DNA of 64,000 nt from Rhodospirillales bacterium 70-18 (GTDB lineage Bacteria; Pseudomonadota; Alphaproteobacteria; Acetobacterales; Acetobacteraceae): positions 274,445-338,444 of the forward strand of contig MKWE01000051.1 in NCBI GenBank assembly GCA_001899585.1. Reading direction: 5' to 3'. Under the pieces are notes generated by a model. It did no database searches, was not told where the DNA came from, and saw only the letters and a program-made list of their open reading frames with translations. Of the stretch, positions 49,895 through 58,243 are shown one piece after another. Position numbers and translations under genes: made by a program. Every line of letters starts with the position of its first letter. Position 1 is the first letter of the stretch.

Positions 49895-50784
49895 GCGTCC
49901 GGCAGGCGGGCGCCATGCCGCTGCGCCTGGCGCTGTCCCGGCGCGGCATCGACGGGGTGACCCTGCTGGTGCTGCCGGCGGCGCTGTTCGTGGTGGCGCT
50001 GTTCGTCTACCCGTTCCTCTATGGCTTGGTGCTGTCGCTGCAGCCCAAGGCCGGGGGCTGGCTGGCCAATTACGCGAAATTCTTCTCCGACCCCTTCCTC
50101 TACGGCACCATCGGCAAGACCCTCTGGCTCGCCGTGCCGGCCACCCTGCTCAACATCCTGCTGTCCATCCCCGTGGCCATGCGGGTGCGCCGGATGCACC
50201 GCCAGCGGCTGCTGACCGCCATCCTGGTGCTGCCGATCACGCTGGGTACGGTGCTGATCGCCGAGGGGCTGCTGCTGTATCTTGGCCCGCAGGGCTGGCT
50301 GAACCGGGCGTTGATGGGGTTCGGGCTGGTGTCGCACCCGATACGGCTGGTACATAATTATTGGGGGGTGTTCATCTCGCTGTTCATCTCCGGCTTTCCC
50401 TTCACCTTCCTGCTCACTCTTTCCTACGTCAGCGGCATCGACCCGTCGCTGGAGCGCGCCGCCTCCACGCTGGGCGCCGATACACGGTCGCGCTTCCGCC
50501 ACATCGTGCTGCCGCTCCTGGCGCAGGGACTGGCGATCAATTTCTGCCTGTCCTTCGTGCAGACCTTCTCGGTGTTTCCCTCCGCCGTGCTGCTCGGCGC
50601 GCCGGCCGGGGTGACGCGGGTGATCTCGATCGCCGCCTACACCGCGGCGTTCGAGCAGTACGACTACTCGATGGCCTCGGCGATCGCGATGATCATGGGC
50701 TTCTCGCAGCTCATCATCGTGGCGGCGGTGCTGGGCGCGCGGGTGCTGGTCTATCGCGGCCCCGCCGGCGGCGGGAAGGGGTGA
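49891..50784 (+). CDS. ABC transporter permease, PotB-like
   Basis: 297 residues with a GTG start overlapping the ATPase stop. Six transmembrane helices; EAA loop RAASTLGADTRSRFRHIVLPLLAQGLAIN. Pairs with the following permease. Confidence 0.93.
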
Positions 50785-50788
50785 GGCG

Positions 50789-51622
50789 ATGATGCGGCGC
50801 GGTGAGACGGTATCGGCCCGGCTGTGGGCGTCCTCGGTCTGGGTGCTGGTGGGGTTTTTCGTCCTCAATTTGCTCGCGATGATCGCGGCGGTGGTGGTGA
50901 ACTCGCTCGGCACGCGCTGGTTCAACACCTGGCTGCCGCAGGGTTTCACAACCAAGTGGTATTTCTCCGCCTGGGACGAGTTCCAGCTCGGCGACGTGCT
51001 GTTCACCACCTTCCAGGTGGTGGGCGCGGTGGTGGTGCTGTCCGGCCTGCTCGGGGTGCCGGCGGCCTATGCGCTGGCGCGGCGCGAGTTTCCCGGCAAG
51101 CGCCTGGTGGTGCTGCTGTTCCTGTTGCCGCTGCTGGTGCCGCCGATCACCTTCGGCATCCCGCTGGCCACGGTGCTCTACCGGGCGGGGCTGGCCGGCT
51201 CGATCTCCGGCGTCATCCTCGCCAACCTGGTGCCGACGGTGCCGTTCGTCATCCTGGTGATGATCCCGTTCATCGAGCAGATCGACCCGCGGGTGGAGGC
51301 GGCGGCTCGGGTGTTCGGCGCGGGCACATTGCGGCTGTTCATCCATGTGCTGGCACCACTGCTGGCGCCGGGCATCCTGGCGGCGTTGCTGCTGGTACTG
51401 GTACGCACGATCGCCATGTTCGAACTGACCTTCTTCACCGACGGCCCGACCAGCCAGACCCTGGTGGTGGCGCTTTACTACGCAGTGTACGCAGCGGGCG
51501 TGCGGGCGGGGCAATCGATCGACGCGATGGCGGTGATCTATATGGTGACCACCCTCGTCTGGCTTCTGATCGCGTTGCGCTTCGTGAACCCGACGCAAAT
51601 CGTCGGCCGGGCGCGGCGTTAA
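50789..51622 (+). CDS. ABC transporter permease, PotC-like
   Basis: 277 residues, six transmembrane helices, EAA loop AAARVFGAGTLRLFIHVLAPLLAPGILAAL. Four bases after the first permease. Last gene of the GntR-dehydratase-transporter cassette. Confidence 0.93.
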   Translation: MMRRGETVSARLWASSVWVLVGFFVLNLLAMIAAVVVNSLGTRWFNTWLPQGFTTKWYFSAWDEFQLGDVLFTTFQVVGAVVVLSGLLGVPAAYALARREFPGKRLVVLLFLLPLLVPPITFGIPLATVLYRAGLAGSISGVILANLVPTVPFVILVMIPFIEQIDPRVEAAARVFGAGTLRLFIHVLAPLLAPGILAALLLVLVRTIAMFELTFFTDGPTSQTLVVALYYAVYAAGVRAGQSIDAMAVIYMVTTLVWLLIALRFVNPTQIVGRARR

Positions 51623-52189
51623 CCGGCCGTCGAGCATGCCGGTGCCACGGAAGCACCGGTCGCGCTTTTGTTCGAGCCATCTGGACATTGCGAGGCCGGC
51701 ACGGGGGAAATCCGTATCGGCCACCCACGTGCACCCGGTAAACTGCGGCGCGGAAGCTGATAGCATAAGATTTTGATTCGATTGCATATCGCTGACATAA
51801 CGCGGTTCGGATCGCATACGCCGGGGGCGCATCAAAGGGCCTTTTGCGAATCCGGTGCAGCGAACATAAATATTTCTTCATTTAATCGTCACTGAAACGT
51901 GACTGCCAACGTCGGGTAGCGTAGTTTCCGAAGGTGCTATCAGGCTTGCTGTCACGATATTAATTCGATATGAGTAATTTCCGGACCTACCTAGGCCCCC
52001 GTCACAGAGGCCATATGACAGGGCAAAACGCCCTTCATACCCTTTGTAGCCGCCTGCCAAGACGCGAGCGCATTGATGGCTGAACCTGGGCGCGCGGGCC
52101 GGTCCCGCACCCATCCAGGACCATGATAGAAGTGTGCGTTGAATTCGGCGGGGGGCGCGCCATCGAAACGCCCGGAGGAACCATCGCAC
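51623..52189. other. 567-base intergenic region, lower GC
   Basis: No convincing gene. The part from about 51750 to 51990 is AT-richer than anything nearby, with ATATTAATTCGATATG, AAATATTTCTTCATTTAATC and a small dyad GTCAC-N6-GTGAC near 51890. Such a region is likely to hold the promoter of the chemotaxis-type hybrid. A short AGGGC/GCCCT hairpin is present near 52019-52033. Confidence 0.6.
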
Positions 52190-55100
52190 GTGTCAGACAA
52201 CCGCGAGCCAGGTGCCGGCCCGCCCCTCGCCCGGCGTTCGGCGCGCGCCCAGCCTGCCGGGTCATTCCCGATCGTCGCGATCGGCGCATCCGCGGGCGGG
52301 TTGGAGGCCTGCGGCAAACTGCTCGACGTGCTGCCCCCCACCTCCGGCATGGCCTTCGTCCTGATCCAGCACCTCGACCCGACGCATGACAGCATGCTTG
52401 TGGAGTTGCTGTCGCGGCACACTGAGATGCCGGTGAGGCAGGCCGCGGATGGGATGGCGGTCCAGCCCGACCATCTTTACGTGATCCCACCGGGTACCTA
52501 CCTATCGATCCGGGCGGATACCCTGCTGCTGTCGCAACCCAACGCCCGCCACGGTGCCTGGCTGCCCTTCGACTACCTGCTCAATTCGTTGGCCGCCGAT
52601 GCGGGCCCTCGCACCGCCTGCGTGGTGCTGTCCGGCACCGGCGGCGATGGCAGCCTCGGCCTGCAATCCGTCCACAACGCAAAGGGACTGGTCATCGCGC
52701 AAGCCCTCGCGGAAGCCGCCTTCAACGGCATGCCGAGCAGCGCCGTCGAAACCGGCATGGTGGACCACGTCCTGGCGATTGCCGACATGCCGCGCGCCTT
52801 GGCCCAGTTCGCCAGTTCGCGCGCCACCGCCACCGAGGGCGATATCGAATCCGATCAACGTGCGGGCGACTGGCTGACCGCGATCATCGAGCTGCTGCTC
52901 GCACAGACCCCGCATGATTTCCGCCTGTACAAGAAAGGCACGCTGCGCCGGCGGATCGAGCGGCGGATGGGCATGGCCGGGATCAAGGCGACCCGCCTCG
53001 ACCTCTACCACGCCATGCTGACGGCCGACGCCGCCGAACGCGACCTGCTGGCCAAGGACCTGCTGATCAACGTCACCAGCTTCTTCCGCGATCCCAAGGT
53101 CTTCGCCGCGCTGGCGGCGGAAACCATCCCCGCGCTGCTGCACGACCATGTCACCGACCGGCCGATCCGGATCTGGGTCCCCGGCTGCAGCACCGGCGAG
53201 GAAGCCTATTCGCTCGCCATCCTGTTCCAGGAGCAGCTCACCGCCGCCACCCGGCACATCAAGTTGACGATCTTCGCCTCCGACATCGATACCGACGCCA
53301 TCGTCGCCGCCCGCGAAGGGCTCTACCCCGCCACCATCACCGCCGACGTCTCGCCGGAGCGGCTGGCGCGCTTCTTCATCAAGGAGGACCTCGGCTACCG
53401 CGTGATCCCTGAGCTGCGCGCCTCGGTGATCTTCACGCCGCATGACGTGCTGACCGACCCGCCATTCTCCCGCCTCGACATGGTGTCCTGCCGCAACCTG
53501 CTGATCTACCTGCGCCCCGAGGCGCAGGCCAAGGTCATCTCCCTGTTCCATTTCGCGCTGCGCGGCGGCGGCCTGCTGTTGCTGGGCGGCTCGGAGACCA
53601 TCGGCAACGCCGACGGCCGCTTCGAGATCCTCTCCAAAACCGCGAGGCTGTACCGCCAGATCGGGCGCGACCGGCAGCAAGACTACGGTTTCGTCGCCGC
53701 CACCGGCGGCACCGGCCGGGTCATCGCCGGCGTGGGGCGCGGCCAGCAACCTGTGCGCCAGGCCGCGCTGGCCGAGCTGTGCCACCGGCTGATCCTGGAG
53801 GAATACGCGCCGGCGGCGGTGCTGATCAACGACAAGAACGAATGCCTTTTCTCGCTCGGCCCGACCGACCGCTACCTGCGCATAGCCCCTGGCCAACCCA
53901 CCTTCGACCTGCCGGCGATGGCCCGCCAGGAAACCCGTACCAAGCTGCGCTCGGCGATCCAGCAGGCGACCCAGCGCGGCACGCGCGTGGAGGTCACCGG
54001 CGGGCGGACGACGCACCTGGGCACCCTCCTCGCGTTCCGCATCGTGGTGCAGCCGGTGGTCAGCGACAACGAGCGGCTGCTGCTGATCTGCTTCGTCGAC
54101 GAGCCGGTGCGCCCGCCGGTCGCAGCCGGCCTGCCGAGCGAGCAGGAGCAGTCCCGCGTGGCGGAGCTGGAGCTGGAAACCACCCACGCCGAGCTGCAGG
54201 GCGCGATCCACAACCTCGAGATCGCCCATCAGGAACAGAAAGGCATCGCCGAAGAGACGATGTCGGCGAACGAGGAATTCCAGTCCACCAACGAGGAGCT
54301 GATGACATCGAAGGAGGAGTTGCAATCCCTCAACGAGGAACTCACCGCGCTGAACAGCCAGCTGCAGGAAACCCTGGAGCGCCAGCGCACCACGGCGAAC
54401 GACCTGCAGAACGTGCTCTACAGCACCGACGTGGCGACGCTGTTTCTCGACTCCGCGCTGAGCATCCGCCTGTTCACCCCCGCCGTGCGCAGGGTGTTCA
54501 ACGTGATTTCCGGCGATATCGGTCGCCCTCTCGCCGACCTCCGGCCGGTCGTCGCCGACCCGGCGCTGCTGGGCGACGCCCGCACGGTGCTGCGCACGCA
54601 GACGGCCATCGAGTGCGAGATCGAGGGCGCGGGCGACGTGTGGTTCTCCCGCCGGATCATGCCCTACCGCACCGCCGACACCGGCACGGAAGGCGTCGTG
54701 ATCACCTTCGCCGACATCACGGAGCGCAAGCGCGTCACCCTTGCGCTGGAGGTGGCCAAGCGGCAGGCCGAGCAGGCCACCCGCGCCAAGACCCGCTTCC
54801 TCGCCGCCGCCAGCCACGACCTGCGCCAGCCGCTGCAAACGCTCACCCTGTTGCAGGGGCTGCTGGCGAAGGCCGTCCAGGGCGACGTCGGCCGGAAGCT
54901 GGTCGCCCGCCTCGATACAACCCTCGGAACGATGTCGAACATGTTGAATGCATTGCTTGACGTCAACCAGATCGAGGCCGGCATCGTCACGCCGGAGATC
55001 ACCACCTTCCCGATCGAGGACCTGCTGCGGCGCCTGCATTCGGAGTTCCTGTACCAGGCGCAGGCCAAGGGGCTGGAACTGCGCGCGGTACATTGCAGCC

Positions 55101-56617
55101 TCATGGTCACCACCGATGCGGCGCTGCTGGAGCAGATGGTCCGCAACCTGCTGTCCAATGCCCTGAAATACACGAAGCGCGGCAAGGTGCTGTTGGGCTG
55201 CCGCCGCCGCGGCGACAAGGCGCTGATCGAGGTGTGGGACACCGGCTCGGGCATCCCGAGCGGGTCTCTGCAAACCATCTTCGAGGAATACCGCCAGCTC
55301 GACACCGATCTCTCCAGCCGCCAAGGCGGCCTCGGCCTCGGCCTGTCGATCGTCCGCCACCTGGGCCACCTGCTGGACCACCCCGTCACCGTGCGCTCGC
55401 GGCCCGGCCGGGGCTCGGTGTTCGCGATCGCGGTGAATGCCACCTCGGGCACCGGCGCCACGCCGTATGACGTGCCGCCGCTGGAGTCCGCCCGCCCGGG
55501 TGCCGTCGAGCCGCGCGCCCGCATCCTGCTGGTCGAGGACGACGCCGATCTGCGCGACCTGCTGGAGATTTCGCTGATCGATCAGCGGCATGCCGTCATG
55601 CAGGCGGCCGACAGCGCGGCGGCCCTGGAGCTGATCAACGACAGCCAAGCGCCGCCGGACCTGATCCTTGCCGACTTCAACCTTCCGGGCGGCATGAACG
55701 GCCTGCTACTGACGGCGGAACTGCGGCGGCGCTTCAAGCGCGAGATCCCGGCGATCATCCTCACCGGCGACATCTCCGCCGATACGCTGCGCGACGTCGC
55801 CGGCGCCAGCTGCACCCGGCTGACCAAGCCGGTCCGGCTGTCCGACCTGACCGACACCATCCGGCTCCTGCTCGCATTGCCGCCGGCGGTGGTCAGTAAC
55901 GGCGCCGTGCAGCGGCCCGCTCCGGGCGCCGGCGCGCCGGGCATGATCTATCTCGTGGACGACGACCGCCAGATCTGCGTGGACATCCGCGACGTGTTCC
56001 AGGCGGACGGCATCGTCGTGCAGGCCTATCCCAGCGCCGAGGCGTTCCTCAACGCCTATCGCCCCGGCCACGCCGCCTGCCTGCTGGTCGATGCCCACCT
56101 GCCGGGGATGAGCGGGCTGGACCTGCTGCGGCGCATGCAGGCAAAGGCCGACCCGCTGCCATCCATCATGATCACCGGCCACGGGGACCTGCCGCTGGCC
56201 GTGCTGGCCATGCGGGCGGGCGCGCTGGACTTCATCGTCAAGCCGGTCGGCTACAACGAGCTGCGCATCGCGGTGAACCAGGCACTGGACCGCGCCCGCG
56301 ACGCGGACAAGCAACTCGCCTGGCGTACCGATGCGACGAAGCATCTCGCCGGCCTCACGCCCCGGCAGCACGAGATCATGCACCTCGTCCTGGCCGGGCA
56401 GCCCAGCAAGAACATCGCCGCCGACCTTGGCATCAGCCAGCGCACCGTGGAGAACCACCGCGCCGCGATCATGCACAAAACCGGCGCCACCTCGCTGCCG
56501 GCGCTGGCCCGCCTGGCGCTTGCGGCGGCCGCGCCCGAGACCACGGCATCCGCCGTCGCCGCACCCGCTCCCACGGTTCCGGCGGGCGGGTTGCGGCCCA
56601 TCCGGCCGCCTGGGTAG
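52190..56617 (+). CDS. CheB-CheR-PAS-histidine kinase-REC-REC-LuxR fusion protein
   Basis: A 1475-residue signalling chain from a GTG at 52190, chosen for GGAGGA (52174-52179) ten bases upstream. Order: CheB methylesterase, about 25-205, triad S34 (GASAGG), H61 (IQHLDP), D153 (GTGGDG); CheR methyltransferase, about 225-490, with the SAM loop GCSTGEEAYSLA at 332-343; a Glu-rich coiled coil, about 645-735; a PAS domain, about 740-855; HisKA with H876 (ASHDLRQPL); HATPase with N box 986-995, DTGSGIP and GLGLGLS; REC1 with phospho-acceptor D1162; REC2 with D1301; and a LuxR/FixJ helix-turn-helix, about 1387-1443. All key residues look intact. No other chemotaxis genes are nearby, so it may control transcription directly rather than swimming. 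Confidence 0.95.
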   Translation: MSDNREPGAGPPLARRSARAQPAGSFPIVAIGASAGGLEACGKLLDVLPPTSGMAFVLIQHLDPTHDSMLVELLSRHTEMPVRQAADGMAVQPDHLYVIPPGTYLSIRADTLLLSQPNARHGAWLPFDYLLNSLAADAGPRTACVVLSGTGGDGSLGLQSVHNAKGLVIAQALAEAAFNGMPSSAVETGMVDHVLAIADMPRALAQFASSRATATEGDIESDQRAGDWLTAIIELLLAQTPHDFRLYKKGTLRRRIERRMGMAGIKATRLDLYHAMLTADAAERDLLAKDLLINVTSFFRDPKVFAALAAETIPALLHDHVTDRPIRIWVPGCSTGEEAYSLAILFQEQLTAATRHIKLTIFASDIDTDAIVAAREGLYPATITADVSPERLARFFIKEDLGYRVIPELRASVIFTPHDVLTDPPFSRLDMVSCRNLLIYLRPEAQAKVISLFHFALRGGGLLLLGGSETIGNADGRFEILSKTARLYRQIGRDRQQDYGFVAATGGTGRVIAGVGRGQQPVRQAALAELCHRLILEEYAPAAVLINDKNECLFSLGPTDRYLRIAPGQPTFDLPAMARQETRTKLRSAIQQATQRGTRVEVTGGRTTHLGTLLAFRIVVQPVVSDNERLLLICFVDEPVRPPVAAGLPSEQEQSRVAELELETTHAELQGAIHNLEIAHQEQKGIAEETMSANEEFQSTNEELMTSKEELQSLNEELTALNSQLQETLERQRTTANDLQNVLYSTDVATLFLDSALSIRLFTPAVRRVFNVISGDIGRPLADLRPVVADPALLGDARTVLRTQTAIECEIEGAGDVWFSRRIMPYRTADTGTEGVVITFADITERKRVTLALEVAKRQAEQATRAKTRFLAAASHDLRQPLQTLTLLQGLLAKAVQGDVGRKLVARLDTTLGTMSNMLNALLDVNQIEAGIVTPEITTFPIEDLLRRLHSEFLYQAQAKGLELRAVHCSLMVTTDAALLEQMVRNLLSNALKYTKRGKVLLGCRRRGDKALIEVWDTGSGIPSGSLQTIFEEYRQLDTDLSSRQGGLGLGLSIVRHLGHLLDHPVTVRSRPGRGSVFAIAVNATSGTGATPYDVPPLESARPGAVEPRARILLVEDDADLRDLLEISLIDQRHAVMQAADSAAALELINDSQAPPDLILADFNLPGGMNGLLLTAELRRRFKREIPAIILTGDISADTLRDVAGASCTRLTKPVRLSDLTDTIRLLLALPPAVVSNGAVQRPAPGAGAPGMIYLVDDDRQICVDIRDVFQADGIVVQAYPSAEAFLNAYRPGHAACLLVDAHLPGMSGLDLLRRMQAKADPLPSIMITGHGDLPLAVLAMRAGALDFIVKPVGYNELRIAVNQALDRARDADKQLAWRTDATKHLAGLTPRQHEIMHLVLAGQPSKNIAADLGISQRTVENHRAAIMHKTGATSLPALARLALAAAAPETTASAVAAPAPTVPAGGLRPIRPPG

Positions 56618-56749
56618 TTTCCGGCGGTGCCGGCGCCGCCGCGTCGCGGCCTATCGTAGCTGCGCCACCGCGAGGCAAGGGTGGAACCGGGGGGGCGGCC
56701 CCGCGCCTCGGCGGCGCACCTCGCCGCGAACCGCACAGGGATACCCGCC

Positions 56750-56908
56750 ATGAGCCTTGGCACCATTCTCCTGATCATCCTCGTACTCATCCTGCTCGGC
56801 GTCCTGCCCACCTGGCCGCACAGCGCCGGCTGGGGTTACTATCCCAGCGGCGGCATCGGCGTGATCCTGATCGTTGTGGTGCTGCTGCTGCTGATGGGCC
56901 GGCTCTGA
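56750..56908 (+). CDS. DUF3309 small membrane protein
   Basis: 52 residues: MSLGTILLIILVLILLGVLPTWPHSAGWGYYPSGGIGVILIVVVLLLLMGRL. Two hydrophobic helices around a WPHS-x-GWGYYPSG loop are the DUF3309 pattern. Function unknown; common in alphaproteobacteria and often stress-linked by neighbourhood. It lies 132 bases after the hybrid kinase. Confidence 0.9.
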   Translation: MSLGTILLIILVLILLGVLPTWPHSAGWGYYPSGGIGVILIVVVLLLLMGRL

Positions 56909-56979
56909 CTCACCCGGCTTGACGCGCGGCCCGGTTCGGTGTGTGACGGCAGACTGATCGCAGCCTGCTGGAGAGCCGC

Positions 56980-58236
56980 ATGAACGACGCATCCGCACCG
57001 CCGGCCGCCACCGGCAAGGGCCTGGCCAAATCGGCCGGCGCGCTGGCCGGGCTGAAGGTGATCGACCTCACCCGCGTCCTCGGCGGCCCGTACTGCACCA
57101 TGATCCTCTCCGACCACGGCGCCGATGTCATCAAGATCGAGCCGCCGCAGGGCGACGAGGTACGCGACTGGGGCCCCCCGTTCGTCGAGCACGAGGACGG
57201 CACCCGGGACGCCAGCTATTTCATCGGCGTCAACCGCAACAAGCACTCCCTGTCGCTCGACCTCGGCAAGCCGGAGGGCCGCAAGGTGCTGCTGCGCCTG
57301 CTGGAGGGCGCGGACATCCTGGTGGAGAACTTCAAGCCCGGGGGCATGGACAAATGGGGCCTGGGCTACGAGGCCGACCTGGAGCCGAAATTCCCCGGCC
57401 TGATCCATTGCCGCGTCTCCGGCTTCGGCGGCCACGGCCCGATGGGCGGCCTGCCCGGCTACGACGCAATCCTGCAGGCCATGACCGGCCTGATGAGCAT
57501 CAACGGCGACCCTTCCACCGGCCCGATGCGCATGGGCACGCCGATCGTCGATCTCGCCACCGGCCTGTACTCGGTCATCGCCATCCTGATGGCGCTGAAC
57601 GAGCGCCACCGCTCCGGCCGCGGCCAATTCCTGGACATGACGCTGCATGATTGCGGCATGGCGCTGCTGCACCCGCAGGCGGCCAATTTCTTCCTCAACG
57701 GCCGCCGGCCCATGCCCACCGGCAACCCGCATCCCAACCTCGCGCCCTACGAGAAATACCAGACCGCCACCTGCGAGATCTTCCTCGCCTCGGGCAATGA
57801 CGGCCAGTTCCGCAAGCTGTGCGAGGCGCTGGGCGTGCCGGGCCTCGCCGCGGACCCGCGCTTCCTCAGCAACGCCGACCGCCTGGCCAACCGGCAGGCG
57901 CTGATCGACGCCTTCGCCGCCACCCTGGTTGCGCAGGACGGCGAGGCGCTGTGCATGAAGCTGCTGAAGATGGGCCTGCCCGCCGGGCCGGTCCGCCCGG
58001 TGGATGTCTCGATGGCGGCGGACCACACGGCGGCGCGCGAGATGGTCACTGAACTGGGCGATTATCGCGGCCTGGGCACGCCGATCAAGCTCTCGCGCAC
58101 CCCTGGCGGCACCCGCGGCGTGCCCCCGCGATTCGCCGAGCATTCCGAGGAGGTGCTGGCCCGGCACGGCTTCACCGCCGAGGAGATCGCCGCCCTGGAA
58201 AAGGACGGCATCGTCCACACCACCCGCCGGCGCTAG
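56980..58236 (+). CDS. Class III CoA-transferase (CaiB/BaiF family)
   Basis: Moves CoA between acyl groups, as in formyl-CoA:oxalate transferase. 418 residues with LAGLKVIDLTRVLGGPYCTMILSDHGADVIKIEPP at the N-terminus and the active-site Asp expected in LPGYDAILQAMTGLM. The C-terminal segment GLPAGPVRPVDVSMAADHTAAREMV is typical. The partner acids are unknown; there is no decarboxylase nearby. Followed seven bases later by the glycosyltransferase gene. Confidence 0.92.
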   Translation: MNDASAPPAATGKGLAKSAGALAGLKVIDLTRVLGGPYCTMILSDHGADVIKIEPPQGDEVRDWGPPFVEHEDGTRDASYFIGVNRNKHSLSLDLGKPEGRKVLLRLLEGADILVENFKPGGMDKWGLGYEADLEPKFPGLIHCRVSGFGGHGPMGGLPGYDAILQAMTGLMSINGDPSTGPMRMGTPIVDLATGLYSVIAILMALNERHRSGRGQFLDMTLHDCGMALLHPQAANFFLNGRRPMPTGNPHPNLAPYEKYQTATCEIFLASGNDGQFRKLCEALGVPGLAADPRFLSNADRLANRQALIDAFAATLVAQDGEALCMKLLKMGLPAGPVRPVDVSMAADHTAAREMVTELGDYRGLGTPIKLSRTPGGTRGVPPRFAEHSEEVLARHGFTAEEIAALEKDGIVHTTRRR

Positions 58237-58243
58237 GGCCGCC

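Noticed and set aside
52502..55648. 1048-residue antisense open frame across the hybrid kinase
   Set aside because: It mirrors the third-position GC of the sense gene, has no recognisable motifs and is rich in Gly, Arg, Gln and Asp as such shadows are.
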